Source: DAOUBP01 sp034432655 (lineage in GTDB: Bacteria; Chloroflexota; Anaerolineae; CG2-30-64-16). From it: 9,475 bases of DNA. How positions within the stretch are numbered: position 1 is the stretch's first letter; the number at the start of each line of letters is the position of its first letter. The notes below the pieces were generated by a model. That model was not told where the DNA came from and ran no database searches. It saw only the letters and a list, made by a program, of their open reading frames with translations. The stretch spans positions 1 through 9,475 of the forward strand of contig DAOUBP010000078.1 of NCBI GenBank assembly GCA_034432655.1, read 5' to 3'. The position numbers and the translations under genes are program-made. Positions 1 through 6,577 of the stretch are shown here, in pieces.

Positions 1-2
1 GC

Positions 3-131
3 GTGGTGGATGAGAACGCGCTGGGCCAGCCCGGCAGCATGACCTTCTACGTGGCGCAGTCGTTCAACGGCTTCGACCAGTCAGGCTACTCCGCGCGGGT
101 GGGCGAATTTGAGTTCGGATTGACAAAATGA
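3..131 (+). CDS. C-terminal fragment of an unidentified protein (5' end outside window)
   Basis: The frame starting at position 3 is open for 42 codons and ends at TGA 129-131. The other two plus frames close within the first 45 bases. The tail is rich in aromatic and small polar residues (for example TFYVAQSF and FDQSGYSARVGEF), which would suit the last strands of a beta-sandwich domain, but I do not recognise the family. The stop overlaps the next start as ATGA (128-131), so the two genes are probably co-transcribed and translationally coupled. Function is unknown. Confidence 0.6.
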   Translation: MVDENALGQPGSMTFYVAQSFNGFDQSGYSARVGEFEFGLTK

Positions 132-1795
132 ACGGCATCCAGGCGTTCCTCGAAGTCCTCGCCGCAGGCGGGGTCCGCTACCTGTTCGGCAATCCCGGCT
201 CCACCGAGCTGCCGCTGAGCGACGCGCTGGCGACCGACGCGCGGTTCCGGTACATCCTGGCCCTGCACGAGCTGCCGCTGCTGGCGATGGCCGACGGGTA
301 TGCCATGGCCGCGGGGGGATTGGGGGTGGCGTGCGTGCACATCTCCGGCGGGCTGGGCAACGCGCTGGGCATGATCTTCAACGCCTATCGCGAGGGCACG
401 CCGCTGCTGGTCATGGCCGGGCAGCAGGACCGCCGCCTGCGCTTCGCGGAGCCGGCCATGGCCGGGGACCTGGTGGCTGTGGCGCGGCCCTGGACCAAGT
501 GGGCCGCAGAAATTGACCGCGTCGAAGACGTGCCCCAGGCGGTGCGCCGTGCGGCCCAGGTCGCGCTGACCCCGCCGACCGGCCCCGTGTTCCTGGCGTT
601 GCCGGTGGACGTGCAGCTCGAGCCGGCCGACGGGCTTGACCTGCGCGGCCCGCGCCTCCCCGACCGTCGCGTCCGGCCCCCGGTCGAGGCGCTGGCTGCG
701 GCCGCGGCGCTCCTGGCCGCGGCGCGGTCCCCCGCCATCCTGGCCGGCAGCCGCGTCCTCGAAGCGGGCGGCGTGGCCGCGCTGGCCCGCCTGGCCGAAC
801 TGGTGGGCGCGCCCGTCTTCGCCGAGATGCAGACCTCCCACGGCCGCCTGCCCCTCCCGGCCGACCACCCCCTCTACGCCGGCATCCTGCCCCAGTGGGC
901 GCCCGACATCCGTGCCCGTCTGGCCGAGTTCGACGTGATCCTGGTCGCCGGCATGAACCTGCTGCGCGAGCTCGTCTACCGCGGCCCGGCTCCTGCCATC
1001 CCCGAAAGCGCCCGGCTGATCCAACTGGACAACGACCCCTGGGAGCTGGGCAAGAACTACCCGGTCGAGGTCGCGCTGTTGGGCGATCCGGCCGCGGGCC
1101 TGGCCGAGCTGGCCGAGCGCGTGGCCGCGCTGCAGACGGCCGAACAAGCTCAGGTCGCAGCCGACCGCCGCGCTGCCTACGCCGCCTGCCGCGCTGCGGA
1201 ACGCGCCCGGCTGCAGGCCGAGATCGCGGCCGAATGGGACGCGCGTCCTATGACACCGCTGGCGCTAATGGGTGCGCTGGCGCGCGCCCTGCCGCCGAAC
1301 GCGGCCGTGATCGAGGAGGCCGCCACCACCCACCGTAACGTGCTGGAGCGCCTGGGCGTGTTGCGCGACCCGACCGGGCACTTCGCGCACCGCGGCTGGG
1401 TGTTGGGGTGGGGCCTGGGCTGCGCGATCGGCGTCAAGCTGGCCTGGCCGGACCGGCCCGTGGTCGCGCTGCTGGGCGACGGGGCCGCGCTCTACGGCAT
1501 CCAGGGGCTGTGGACCGCCGCGCGCTACCGCGTCCCAGTCACCTTTGTCATCGCCAATAACGCGCAGTACGCCATCTTGAAAGCCAGCGCGGCTGTCATG
1601 GGCCTGGCACACGTGTCACAGCCCGATTACCGCGGCATGGACCTGGACGATCCGGCCGTGGATTTCGTGGGCCTGGCGCGCTCGTTGGGGGTGGAGGCGC
1701 ATCGCGTGGCCGAGCCGGACGCGCTGGCGGAGATGGTGGCGGGGTCGTTTGAACGTAAGGAACCGTTGCTGCTGGAAGTGCCGATCAAACGGTGA
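128..1795 (+). CDS. ThDP-dependent decarboxylase, benzoylformate decarboxylase-like (acetolactate synthase superfamily)
   Basis: A 555-residue cytoplasmic enzyme with the three-domain plan of the family: ThDP-binding PYR domain (about 1-165), central domain (about 185-320) and PP domain (about 380-550). The PYR domain has GNPGSTELP (21-29), the catalytic Glu of LHE (E48) and VHISGGLGN with H71. From memory these match S26, E47 and H70 of Pseudomonas putida benzoylformate decarboxylase. The PP domain has the ThDP/Mg motif starting GDGA (450-453) and ending NN (477-478). The second active-site histidine of that enzyme (H281) aligns with a Leu in LLRELVYRG, so the substrate may not be benzoylformate. 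Decarboxylation of a 2-oxoacid, or a carboligase reaction, is the likely chemistry. The start at 128 overlaps the upstream stop by 4 nt; no strong ribosome binding site precedes it, consistent with coupling. The superfamily is secure, the substrate is not. Confidence 0.9.
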   Translation: MNGIQAFLEVLAAGGVRYLFGNPGSTELPLSDALATDARFRYILALHELPLLAMADGYAMAAGGLGVACVHISGGLGNALGMIFNAYREGTPLLVMAGQQDRRLRFAEPAMAGDLVAVARPWTKWAAEIDRVEDVPQAVRRAAQVALTPPTGPVFLALPVDVQLEPADGLDLRGPRLPDRRVRPPVEALAAAAALLAAARSPAILAGSRVLEAGGVAALARLAELVGAPVFAEMQTSHGRLPLPADHPLYAGILPQWAPDIRARLAEFDVILVAGMNLLRELVYRGPAPAIPESARLIQLDNDPWELGKNYPVEVALLGDPAAGLAELAERVAALQTAEQAQVAADRRAAYAACRAAERARLQAEIAAEWDARPMTPLALMGALARALPPNAAVIEEAATTHRNVLERLGVLRDPTGHFAHRGWVLGWGLGCAIGVKLAWPDRPVVALLGDGAALYGIQGLWTAARYRVPVTFVIANNAQYAILKASAAVMGLAHVSQPDYRGMDLDDPAVDFVGLARSLGVEAHRVAEPDALAEMVAGSFERKEPLLLEVPIKR

Positions 1796-1828
1796 CAGTC
1801 CCACACAAATTCCGTTTGAGGCTTTTCT
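1785..1828 (+). terminator. possible terminator of the decarboxylase gene
   Basis: TCAAACGG (1785-1792) pairs perfectly with CCGTTTGA (1812-1819) across a 19-nt loop, and GGCTTTTCTG follows at 1820-1829. The left arm overlaps the last codons and stop of the gene. The loop is long and the T run short, so this is only a candidate intrinsic terminator. Its position between convergent genes supports the role. Confidence 0.35.
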
Positions 1829-1856
1829 GTAATGGACGCAGCAGATCACAAATCTC

Positions 1857-1880
1857 ACGCCAAGACGCAAAGACGCCAGG
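1857..1880. repeat. three 8-bp tandem units between convergent genes
   Basis: ACGCCAAG, ACGCAAAG and ACGCCAGG lie head to tail at 1857-1864, 1865-1872 and 1873-1880. This is the smallest of the short tandem arrays in the window and lies outside any gene, between the ends of the decarboxylase gene and mfd. Very similar AAGACGC-type repeats are, from memory, common between genes in Chloroflexota and some other bacteria. Confidence 0.7.
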
Positions 1881-1882
1881 GT

Positions 1883-1917
1883 AAAAATCTGGATGGCACG
1901 CCGTTCGCAACGCCGTG
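1883..1917 (-). terminator. possible terminator of mfd
   Basis: Read on the minus strand just after the mfd stop, CACGGCGTT (1917-1909) pairs with AACGGCGTG (1905-1897) around a GCG loop with one mismatch. A run of five T (1887-1883) follows 9 nt after the stem. The gap between stem and T run is longer than in a textbook terminator, so confidence is low. Confidence 0.35.
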
Positions 1918-1931
1918 TACGCATTGAAGGG

Positions 1932-4900
1932 TCAGTTTCGCATCGCCTCCAACACCTGCACCAGATCGCGACGCCAGCCGCCGGCCTCGCGCAACTCCAG
2001 CCAGATCGCGCGGCGCGTCACGCGCGCCGGGATGCCCTGGGCCCGCAGCCGCTGTTCCAGCGCAGCCCGATCCATCGTCTCCAACCCTGCGCATTTGATC
2101 AGCAACTGCCCCTCCTCGTGCCCGATGGCCTCCACCCCGGCGCTCAGCGCCAGCACCTTCACCCGCACCACGTAGAGCAGGTTCGCCACCTCCTCAGGCA
2201 CGGGGCCGAAGCGGTCGGCGAACTCCTGGGCCATTTCATCCACAGCCGCCAGGTCGGTCAGGCCGGCCAACCGCCGATAGAGCTGAAGCCGCAGCGCACC
2301 GTCGGGGACATAGCTCTCAGGGATGCGGGCCGGCAGGTTGAGGTCCAGATGCACGGTCGGCGCCAATGGGCCTTCCAGGACGTTGTGACGAACGACGGAC
2401 GGCGAAAGACCAAATTCATCCTTCTCATCCCTCGTCTTTCGTCCTGCGTCCTTCGTCCGTTCCCGCGCCTCTTGCACGGCCTGGGCCAGCAGCCGCGTAT
2501 ACAGGTCGAACCCGACCGCGGCGATATGCCCATGCTGGCGCGCGCCCAGGAGCTCTCCCGCGCCGCGAATTTCCAGGTCTTGCATGGCGATGCGGAACCC
2601 CGCGCCCAGCTCACTGGCCTCCTGGATCGCCTCCAGCCGGCGTCGGGCGTCTTCGGTCAGGGTCTTGTACTTGTCCACCAGCAGATAGGCGTAGGCGCGC
2701 ACGGCCGACCGCCCCACCCGGCCGCGCAGTTGATACAGCTGTGCCAGGCCGAACTGATCGGCGCGGTTGATGATGATGGTGTTGGCGTTGGGGATGTCCA
2801 GGCCGCTCTCGATGATGGAGGTGCACACCAGCACATCATACTCGCCCTCAGCAAAGGCCAACATGACAGCCGAGAGCTCCCGCTCCGGCATCTGGCCGTG
2901 CGCAATGGCAACCCGGGCCTCGGGCACAATTCTGCGCACCCGTTCCGCCATCTGCTCGATGCCCTGAACGCGGTTGTGCACAAAGTAGACCTGGCCGTTG
3001 CGGTCCAGCTCGCGCAGGATGGCCTGACGCACCAGCGTCTCGTCGAAGTCGCCCACGAAGGTCTTGACCGGTAGGCGCTCCTCCGGCGGGGTGTCAATGG
3101 TGCTCAGGTCGCGGACGCCGGTCAGGCTCATGTGCAGGGTGCGCGGGATCGGCGTGGCGGTCAGGGTCAGGACGTCCACCTCGGTGCGCAACTGCTTGAT
3201 CCGCTCTTTATGCGCCACACCAAAACGCTGCTCTTCGTCCACGATCAACAGCCCCAGGTCTTTGAACGCCACGTCGTTGCTGAGCAGGCGGTGCGTGCCG
3301 ATTACCAGGTCAACGCTGCCGTTGATGAGGCCCTGGATCGTGCGTTCTTGCTGGGCGGGGGTCTGGAAGCGGGACAGCATGGCCACGGTGACCGGGAACG
3401 CGGCCAGGCGGCGGCTGAAGTTGGTGTAATGCTGCTGCGCCAACACGGTGGTGGGCACCAACACGGCCACCTGCTTGCCATCCATGATCGCCTTGAACGC
3501 CGCGCGCAGCGCAACCTCGGTCTTGCCATAGCCCACGTCACCGCAGATCAGGCGATCCATGGGCCGTGGCTGCTCCATGTCGTGTTTCACGGCCTCGATG
3601 GCGACGAGCTGGTCTTCGGTCTCCACGTAGGGGAAGCTGGCCTCCAGCTCATGCTGCCAGGCCTGATCGGGGCTGAACGCATGGCCCTGTATCACCTCGC
3701 GCGCCGCATACAGCTCCAACAGCTCGTCGGCGATCTCGGCCACCGCGCGTTTGGCGCGCGCTTTCACCTGTTCCCACTCGGCCGTGCCCAGGCGGTGCAG
3801 TTTGGGCGGCGCATCGCCGGTGCCCACATAGCGCGCCAGCCGGTCGGCCTGGTGCACCGGCACGTAAAGCTCGTCCCCCTGATCGTACTCGACCAGCAGG
3901 TACTCGCGCTCCCCGTCGCCCAGGGCCAGCTTCACCAGGCCTTTGAACCGGCCGATGCCGTGCTCGATATGCACCACGTAGTCCCCGGGCTTGATATCGG
4001 CGAAAAACGCCTCGGGGGCCAACGCGCGCGGCCGTTGTGGCCGCCGCGGCTTTGGCTTGCCCCAGCCGAACAGCTCCGCGTCGGTGAGGAACCAAAGGGC
4101 AGTTGATGGCTGATAGCTGATGGCCGATGGCTGTTCAGCGCCATCTGCCATTCGCCAGCTTCCAGCCTCCAGCTCCCGGCTTCCAGCTTCCGGCTTCCAG
4201 TCTCCAGCTTCCAGCCTCCACCCCTCCGCCATCACCCCTTGCACCAGGGTGAGGCCAGGCGAAGGCGGGACGGGGACGTCGTCCACCGGGGTCACCGCGT
4301 GGCCACTCTGGCCGAAAAGGTCTGCCAGCCGCGGGGCCTGCCGGCTGACCAGGATCACATAGTCGCCGCGGCGCAGGTGGTTCTCGACCTCAGCCTGGAT
4401 GACGCGCAGTTGCCCGCCGTAACGGGGGCCGGCAAAGAAGTGCTCTGCCAGCGGATGGGCAACGCTCTCAGGGTGAGACAGGCTTGTGAACGTCGTATGG
4501 CCCAGATAGAGCAACGGCCGCGCCGTCAACCGCGCAACAAGCGCTTCCGGGCCGAAATAGGGGGGTGACAGGAGGGCGGGCACATCCCCTGCGGCACGGA
4601 GGTCTTTCACCAGTTGCTCAGCCTGTCCGGTCAGGTCCAGCAGGGCCGCCTGGAGATCGGCCGCGTCCTCAACGATCACCCAGGCATCTCGGACAGGCAC
4701 GTAATCCAGGAGGCAACCCGGCTGGCTGTAGAGATACGGGATGTACCACTCCAGATGGCGATGTCCTGTTCCGGCGGTCAGCTGCTCGATCTCTCTGGCG
4801 TACTCCGAGCGGGCAGGCGGATGACAGGGGGACAGATCGAGCCCGCGCAACCTGTCGGCCATGCGCTCCCCCAGCCGCGGCAATGCCTCGCTGGCCGGCC

Positions 4901-5810
4901 CGATCCACGCCTGTTCGACCCGCGTCAGGGTGCGCTGGGTGGAGGGATCAAAGCTGCGCAGGCTTTCGATCTCGTCCCCGAACAGCTCGATGCGCAACGG
5001 CTTGCGCAGGTTGGGCGGCCAAATGTCCACGATCCCGCCGCGACGGCTGAACTGGCCCGGCAAGTCCACCACGGCAGTGGCTTCGTAGCCCAATCCCACC
5101 CAGGCAGCCAGCATCCTATCCAGCGCGAACAGCTGGCCCTGGCGGAGCGGCCGCAGCGCAGCGTGCAGCTCACGCACGGGCAGAGTCATCTGCATCAACG
5201 CGCGCGCCGAAGCGACGACGATGGGAGCGTGTTGCGTACTGAGTACTGCGTATTGCGTACTGCGTATTGCGTATTGCGTACTGCGTACTGCGTGTTGCGT
5301 ACTGCGTGTTGCGACATCCGGCGGCTCGCCGCTTCGTTGATTCGCTGATTCGCCGCTTCGTTGATTCGTCGCTTCGCCGCTTCGCTGATTCGTCGCTCCG
5401 CCGCTTCGCCGCTTCGCCGCTTCGCCGCTTCGCTGATTCGCCGCTTCGCTGCTTCGTTGATTCGCCAGCAACAACCCGACCAGCGCCTCCAGCCGCCGCT
5501 GACGCGTTTCCGGCGCCCAGGGGATGCGTTCATAAGGCAGCGCATCCGGGTCGGCAAAGTGATGGACCGGCACCTCGTCGGGGAGCCACGCTCGCAACTC
5601 CTCCACCCACTGACGCGCCCGCTGCGTGCGGGACGTGATCACCAACAGAGGCCGGTTGAGCAGGCGCGCCAGGCCGGCGATGGCATATGGCCGGGCCGCG
5701 TGATAGATGTCCAGGGGCGCGTCGCATGTCTGTCCTGCCGAGAGGAGCTCTGCCAGGTCTTGCAGGGCCGGAAGGCGTTGAACCAGATCAAGAAGGCCGG
5801 TGAGTTTCAT
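1932..5810 (-). CDS. mfd: transcription-repair coupling factor Mfd with three low-complexity insertions
   Basis: Mfd is an ATP-driven dsDNA translocase that removes stalled RNA polymerase from lesions and recruits UvrA. Visible in order: the UvrB-like N-terminal region (about 1-115, resuming at about 195); the CarD-like RNA-polymerase-interacting domain (about 604-680, with KPGDYVVHIEHGIGRF); the helicase core with Walker A GDVGYGKT (757-764, K763), DEEQ (858-861), TATPIPRT and QLYQLRGRVGRS; and the C-terminal TRCF domain (about 1156-1255). It has 1292 residues, against about 1150 in E. coli. The excess is accounted for by three inserts encoded by short tandem repeats: residues about 116-194 (8-residue NQRSGEAA-type, then 7-residue STQYAVR-type repeats), about 529-571, and about 1114-1142. 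All keep the frame and all lie between, not within, the recognisable motifs. It starts 39 nt after the pth stop, so the two probably form an operon. ATG at 5810 is followed at once by a normal Mfd N-terminus. Confidence 0.97.
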   Translation of the reverse strand: MKLTGLLDLVQRLPALQDLAELLSAGQTCDAPLDIYHAARPYAIAGLARLLNRPLLVITSRTQRARQWVEELRAWLPDEVPVHHFADPDALPYERIPWAPETRQRRLEALVGLLLANQRSSEAANQRSGEAAKRRSGGATNQRSGEATNQRSGESANQRSGEPPDVATRSTQHAVRSTQYAIRSTQYAVLSTQHAPIVVASARALMQMTLPVRELHAALRPLRQGQLFALDRMLAAWVGLGYEATAVVDLPGQFSRRGGIVDIWPPNLRKPLRIELFGDEIESLRSFDPSTQRTLTRVEQAWIGPASEALPRLGERMADRLRGLDLSPCHPPARSEYAREIEQLTAGTGHRHLEWYIPYLYSQPGCLLDYVPVRDAWVIVEDAADLQAALLDLTGQAEQLVKDLRAAGDVPALLSPPYFGPEALVARLTARPLLYLGHTTFTSLSHPESVAHPLAEHFFAGPRYGGQLRVIQAEVENHLRRGDYVILVSRQAPRLADLFGQSGHAVTPVDDVPVPPSPGLTLVQGVMAEGWRLEAGDWKPEAGSRELEAGSWRMADGAEQPSAISYQPSTALWFLTDAELFGWGKPKPRRPQRPRALAPEAFFADIKPGDYVVHIEHGIGRFKGLVKLALGDGEREYLLVEYDQGDELYVPVHQADRLARYVGTGDAPPKLHRLGTAEWEQVKARAKRAVAEIADELLELYAAREVIQGHAFSPDQAWQHELEASFPYVETEDQLVAIEAVKHDMEQPRPMDRLICGDVGYGKTEVALRAAFKAIMDGKQVAVLVPTTVLAQQHYTNFSRRLAAFPVTVAMLSRFQTPAQQERTIQGLINGSVDLVIGTHRLLSNDVAFKDLGLLIVDEEQRFGVAHKERIKQLRTEVDVLTLTATPIPRTLHMSLTGVRDLSTIDTPPEERLPVKTFVGDFDETLVRQAILRELDRNGQVYFVHNRVQGIEQMAERVRRIVPEARVAIAHGQMPERELSAVMLAFAEGEYDVLVCTSIIESGLDIPNANTIIINRADQFGLAQLYQLRGRVGRSAVRAYAYLLVDKYKTLTEDARRRLEAIQEASELGAGFRIAMQDLEIRGAGELLGARQHGHIAAVGFDLYTRLLAQAVQEARERTKDAGRKTRDEKDEFGLSPSVVRHNVLEGPLAPTVHLDLNLPARIPESYVPDGALRLQLYRRLAGLTDLAAVDEMAQEFADRFGPVPEEVANLLYVVRVKVLALSAGVEAIGHEEGQLLIKCAGLETMDRAALEQRLRAQGIPARVTRRAIWLELREAGGWRRDLVQVLEAMRN
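2387..2458. repeat. heptamer array and 23-bp inverted repeat inside mfd (insert III)
   Basis: Heptamers of type TTCGTCC run at 2431-2458 (four units), with related TTCATCC pieces at 2415-2430. The stretch 2388-2410 is an imperfect inverted copy of 2434-2456 (19 of 23 positions pair) across a 23-nt loop, so the insert can fold into a long hairpin. It encodes a charged segment (near ERTKDAGRKTRDEKDEF) between the helicase core and the TRCF domain, where related Mfd proteins have a short linker. Confidence 0.75.
4104..4131. repeat. four heptamers (TGATGGC type) inside mfd (insert II, part 1)
   Basis: TGATGGC, TGATAGC, TGATGGC and CGATGGC occur in tandem at 4104-4131. Together with the array at 4156-4218 they encode an insert of about 43 residues just before the LWFLTDAELFG strand that precedes the RNA-polymerase-interacting domain. 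The minus-strand reading of the unit contains no stop codon in any frame. Confidence 0.8.
4156..4218. repeat. nine heptamers (CAGCTTC type) inside mfd (insert II, part 2)
   Basis: Nine consecutive 7-bp units follow CAGCTTC with one or two changes each: CAGCTTC, CAGCCTC, CAGCTCC, CGGCTTC and so on. A tenth, weaker unit sits at 4219-4225. Nine units make 63 bp, exactly 21 codons. On the coding strand they read as Glu/Ala/Gly/Trp-rich sequence (LEAGSW-like). The DNA period is obvious although the protein repeat is diffuse. Confidence 0.85.
5229..5312. repeat. twelve heptamers (GTRYTGC) inside mfd (insert I, part 1)
   Basis: Twelve perfect-length 7-bp units run from 5229 to 5312, variants of GTACTGC, GTATTGC and GTGTTGC. 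The total is 84 bp, or 28 codons. Since 7 is not a multiple of 3, three units are needed per protein repeat, giving a 7-residue period (STQHAVR, STQYAIR). The minus-strand unit is free of stop codons in all three frames, while the plus strand contains a TGA at 5240-5242. Confidence 0.92.
5325..5468. repeat. eighteen octamers (TTCGYYGM) inside mfd (insert I, part 2)
   Basis: Eighteen contiguous 8-bp units, nearly all starting TTCG and mostly TTCGCCGC or TTCGYTGA, span exactly 144 bp (48 codons). Three units give the 8-residue protein repeat NQRSGEAA/NQRSGEAT. The array sits 12 bp from the heptamer array at 5229-5312, with which it shares no unit, so two repeat types are stacked at one place in the UvrB-like domain. 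On the coding (minus) strand the unit has no stop in any frame. Confidence 0.93.
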
Positions 5811-5849
5811 AAGCGCAGGCGAAGCACGCAGGCCGGCTGGCGGGCGATG

Positions 5850-6569
5850 CTATTCATCTTTCATCTTCCGTCTTTCATCCGAGTTGAACCGGTTCATCGC
5901 CGCCTCGATGCCCAGCGCCAACCACGTTGCGATGGCATCGGCCGCGCGCTGGCGTACAAAAGCCATCTCCGCTTCCTGATCGGCTGAGAACGGCTGCAAA
6001 ACATAATCGGCCGGGTCCATAGAGGGCGGCGCGCCACTGCCCGGAGCACCCGGCCGGCTGATACCGATACGCAGGCGGTGGAAATCCTCGGTGCCGAGGC
6101 GCTTGATGATGGAGGCCACCCCCTTCTGGCCCCCGGCGCTGCCCCCCGGCCGCAATCGGATGCGTCCTAAGGGCAGGTCCAGGTCATCATGCACCACCAG
6201 GATGTCGGCCGGCGCGATCTTGTAGAACTGGGCCAGGGCAGCCACTGCCTCACCGCTGGCGTTCATGTAGGTCATCGGCTTGGCAAGCAGGACGCGGCCG
6301 TGCCAGGTCGAGGCCAGGGCTGAGGTCGAGGCTGGAACGCTGAGCGTCACCGGGCCGATTGCCAGCCGAGCGCGTTTTTGAAACTTGTCAAAGGCCAGGC
6401 CGTGGCGCTCGGCGAAAAGATCCAGCACCTGAAAGCCGATGTTGTGCCGATGGCGCGCGTACTCCGGCCCCGGATTGCCCAGCCCGACGATCATCTTCGT
6501 CGGATTGGGCGCTGGGAACGCAGACGATTGGTCCGAGCGGAAGAAACGGAGATTCATACCTGCCCGCAT
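5850..6569 (-). CDS. pth: peptidyl-tRNA hydrolase
   Basis: Pth frees tRNA from peptidyl-tRNA dropped by the ribosome and is usually essential. The family core starts IVGLGNPGPEY at residues 27-37. Counting from the longest start, catalytic residues align as N32, H42 (RHNIGF), N103 (PMTYMNASG) and D128 (VVHDDLDLP), matching N10, H20, N68 and D93 of E. coli. The loop that usually reads GGHNG reads GGQKG (146-150), so the Asn at E. coli position 114 is replaced by Lys. Residues about 76-89 are an extra Ser/Ala/Thr-rich segment from a duplicated 18-20-bp stretch. The last ten residues come from a heptamer array. The start is uncertain: Met1 (6569), Met5 (6557) and Met26 (6494) are all possible, none with a good ribosome binding site. 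Met26 fits the usual family length, but N-terminal extensions of this kind occur. It is followed after 39 nt by mfd, a known gene order. Confidence 0.95.
   Translation of the reverse strand: MRAGMNLRFFRSDQSSAFPAPNPTKMIVGLGNPGPEYARHRHNIGFQVLDLFAERHGLAFDKFQKRARLAIGPVTLSVPASTSALASTWHGRVLLAKPMTYMNASGEAVAALAQFYKIAPADILVVHDDLDLPLGRIRLRPGGSAGGQKGVASIIKRLGTEDFHRLRIGISRPGAPGSGAPPSMDPADYVLQPFSADQEAEMAFVRQRAADAIATWLALGIEAAMNRFNSDERRKMKDE
5853..5880. repeat. four heptamers forming the 3' end of pth
   Basis: TTCATCT, TTCATCT, TCCGTCT and TTCATCC stand in tandem at 5853-5880, directly against the TAG stop at 5850-5852. On the coding strand they give the charged tail SDERRKMKDE. The unit is of the same general type as the array at 2415-2458 in mfd (TTCATCC is in both). 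Confidence 0.8.
6306..6343. repeat. short direct duplication inside pth
   Basis: GGTCGAGGCCAGGGCTGA (6306-6323) is followed by a 20-bp relative, 6324-6343, which begins with the same nine bases and ends with the same GCTGA. It encodes the extra segment around PASTSALAST, which sits in a surface loop just before the LLAKPMTYMN strand and is absent from Pth proteins I can recall. Confidence 0.6.
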
Positions 6570-6577
6570 GGCCGATG

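Noticed and set aside
86..1147. Open frame of 353 codons on the minus strand
   Set aside because: It is antisense to the ThDP enzyme and has antisense-like composition (Gly/Gln/Arg/His) with no recognisable motif.
1893..3074. Long open frame of 393 codons on the plus strand
   Set aside because: It is antisense to mfd, whose helicase motifs are unmistakable on the other strand; its Gln/His/Arg/Leu-rich composition is typical of antisense frames in GC-rich DNA.
5229..5468. CRISPR array or intein as an explanation for the mfd insert
   Set aside because: Units are 7 or 8 bp with no spacers, so it is not CRISPR. There are no intein splice motifs (Cys/Ser start, HN end) and the sequence is low complexity.
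5361..5987. Plus-strand frames rich in Arg/Ser/Ala through the octamer array
   Set aside because: They arise because the 8-bp unit is largely stop-free on both strands; they are antisense to mfd and pth.
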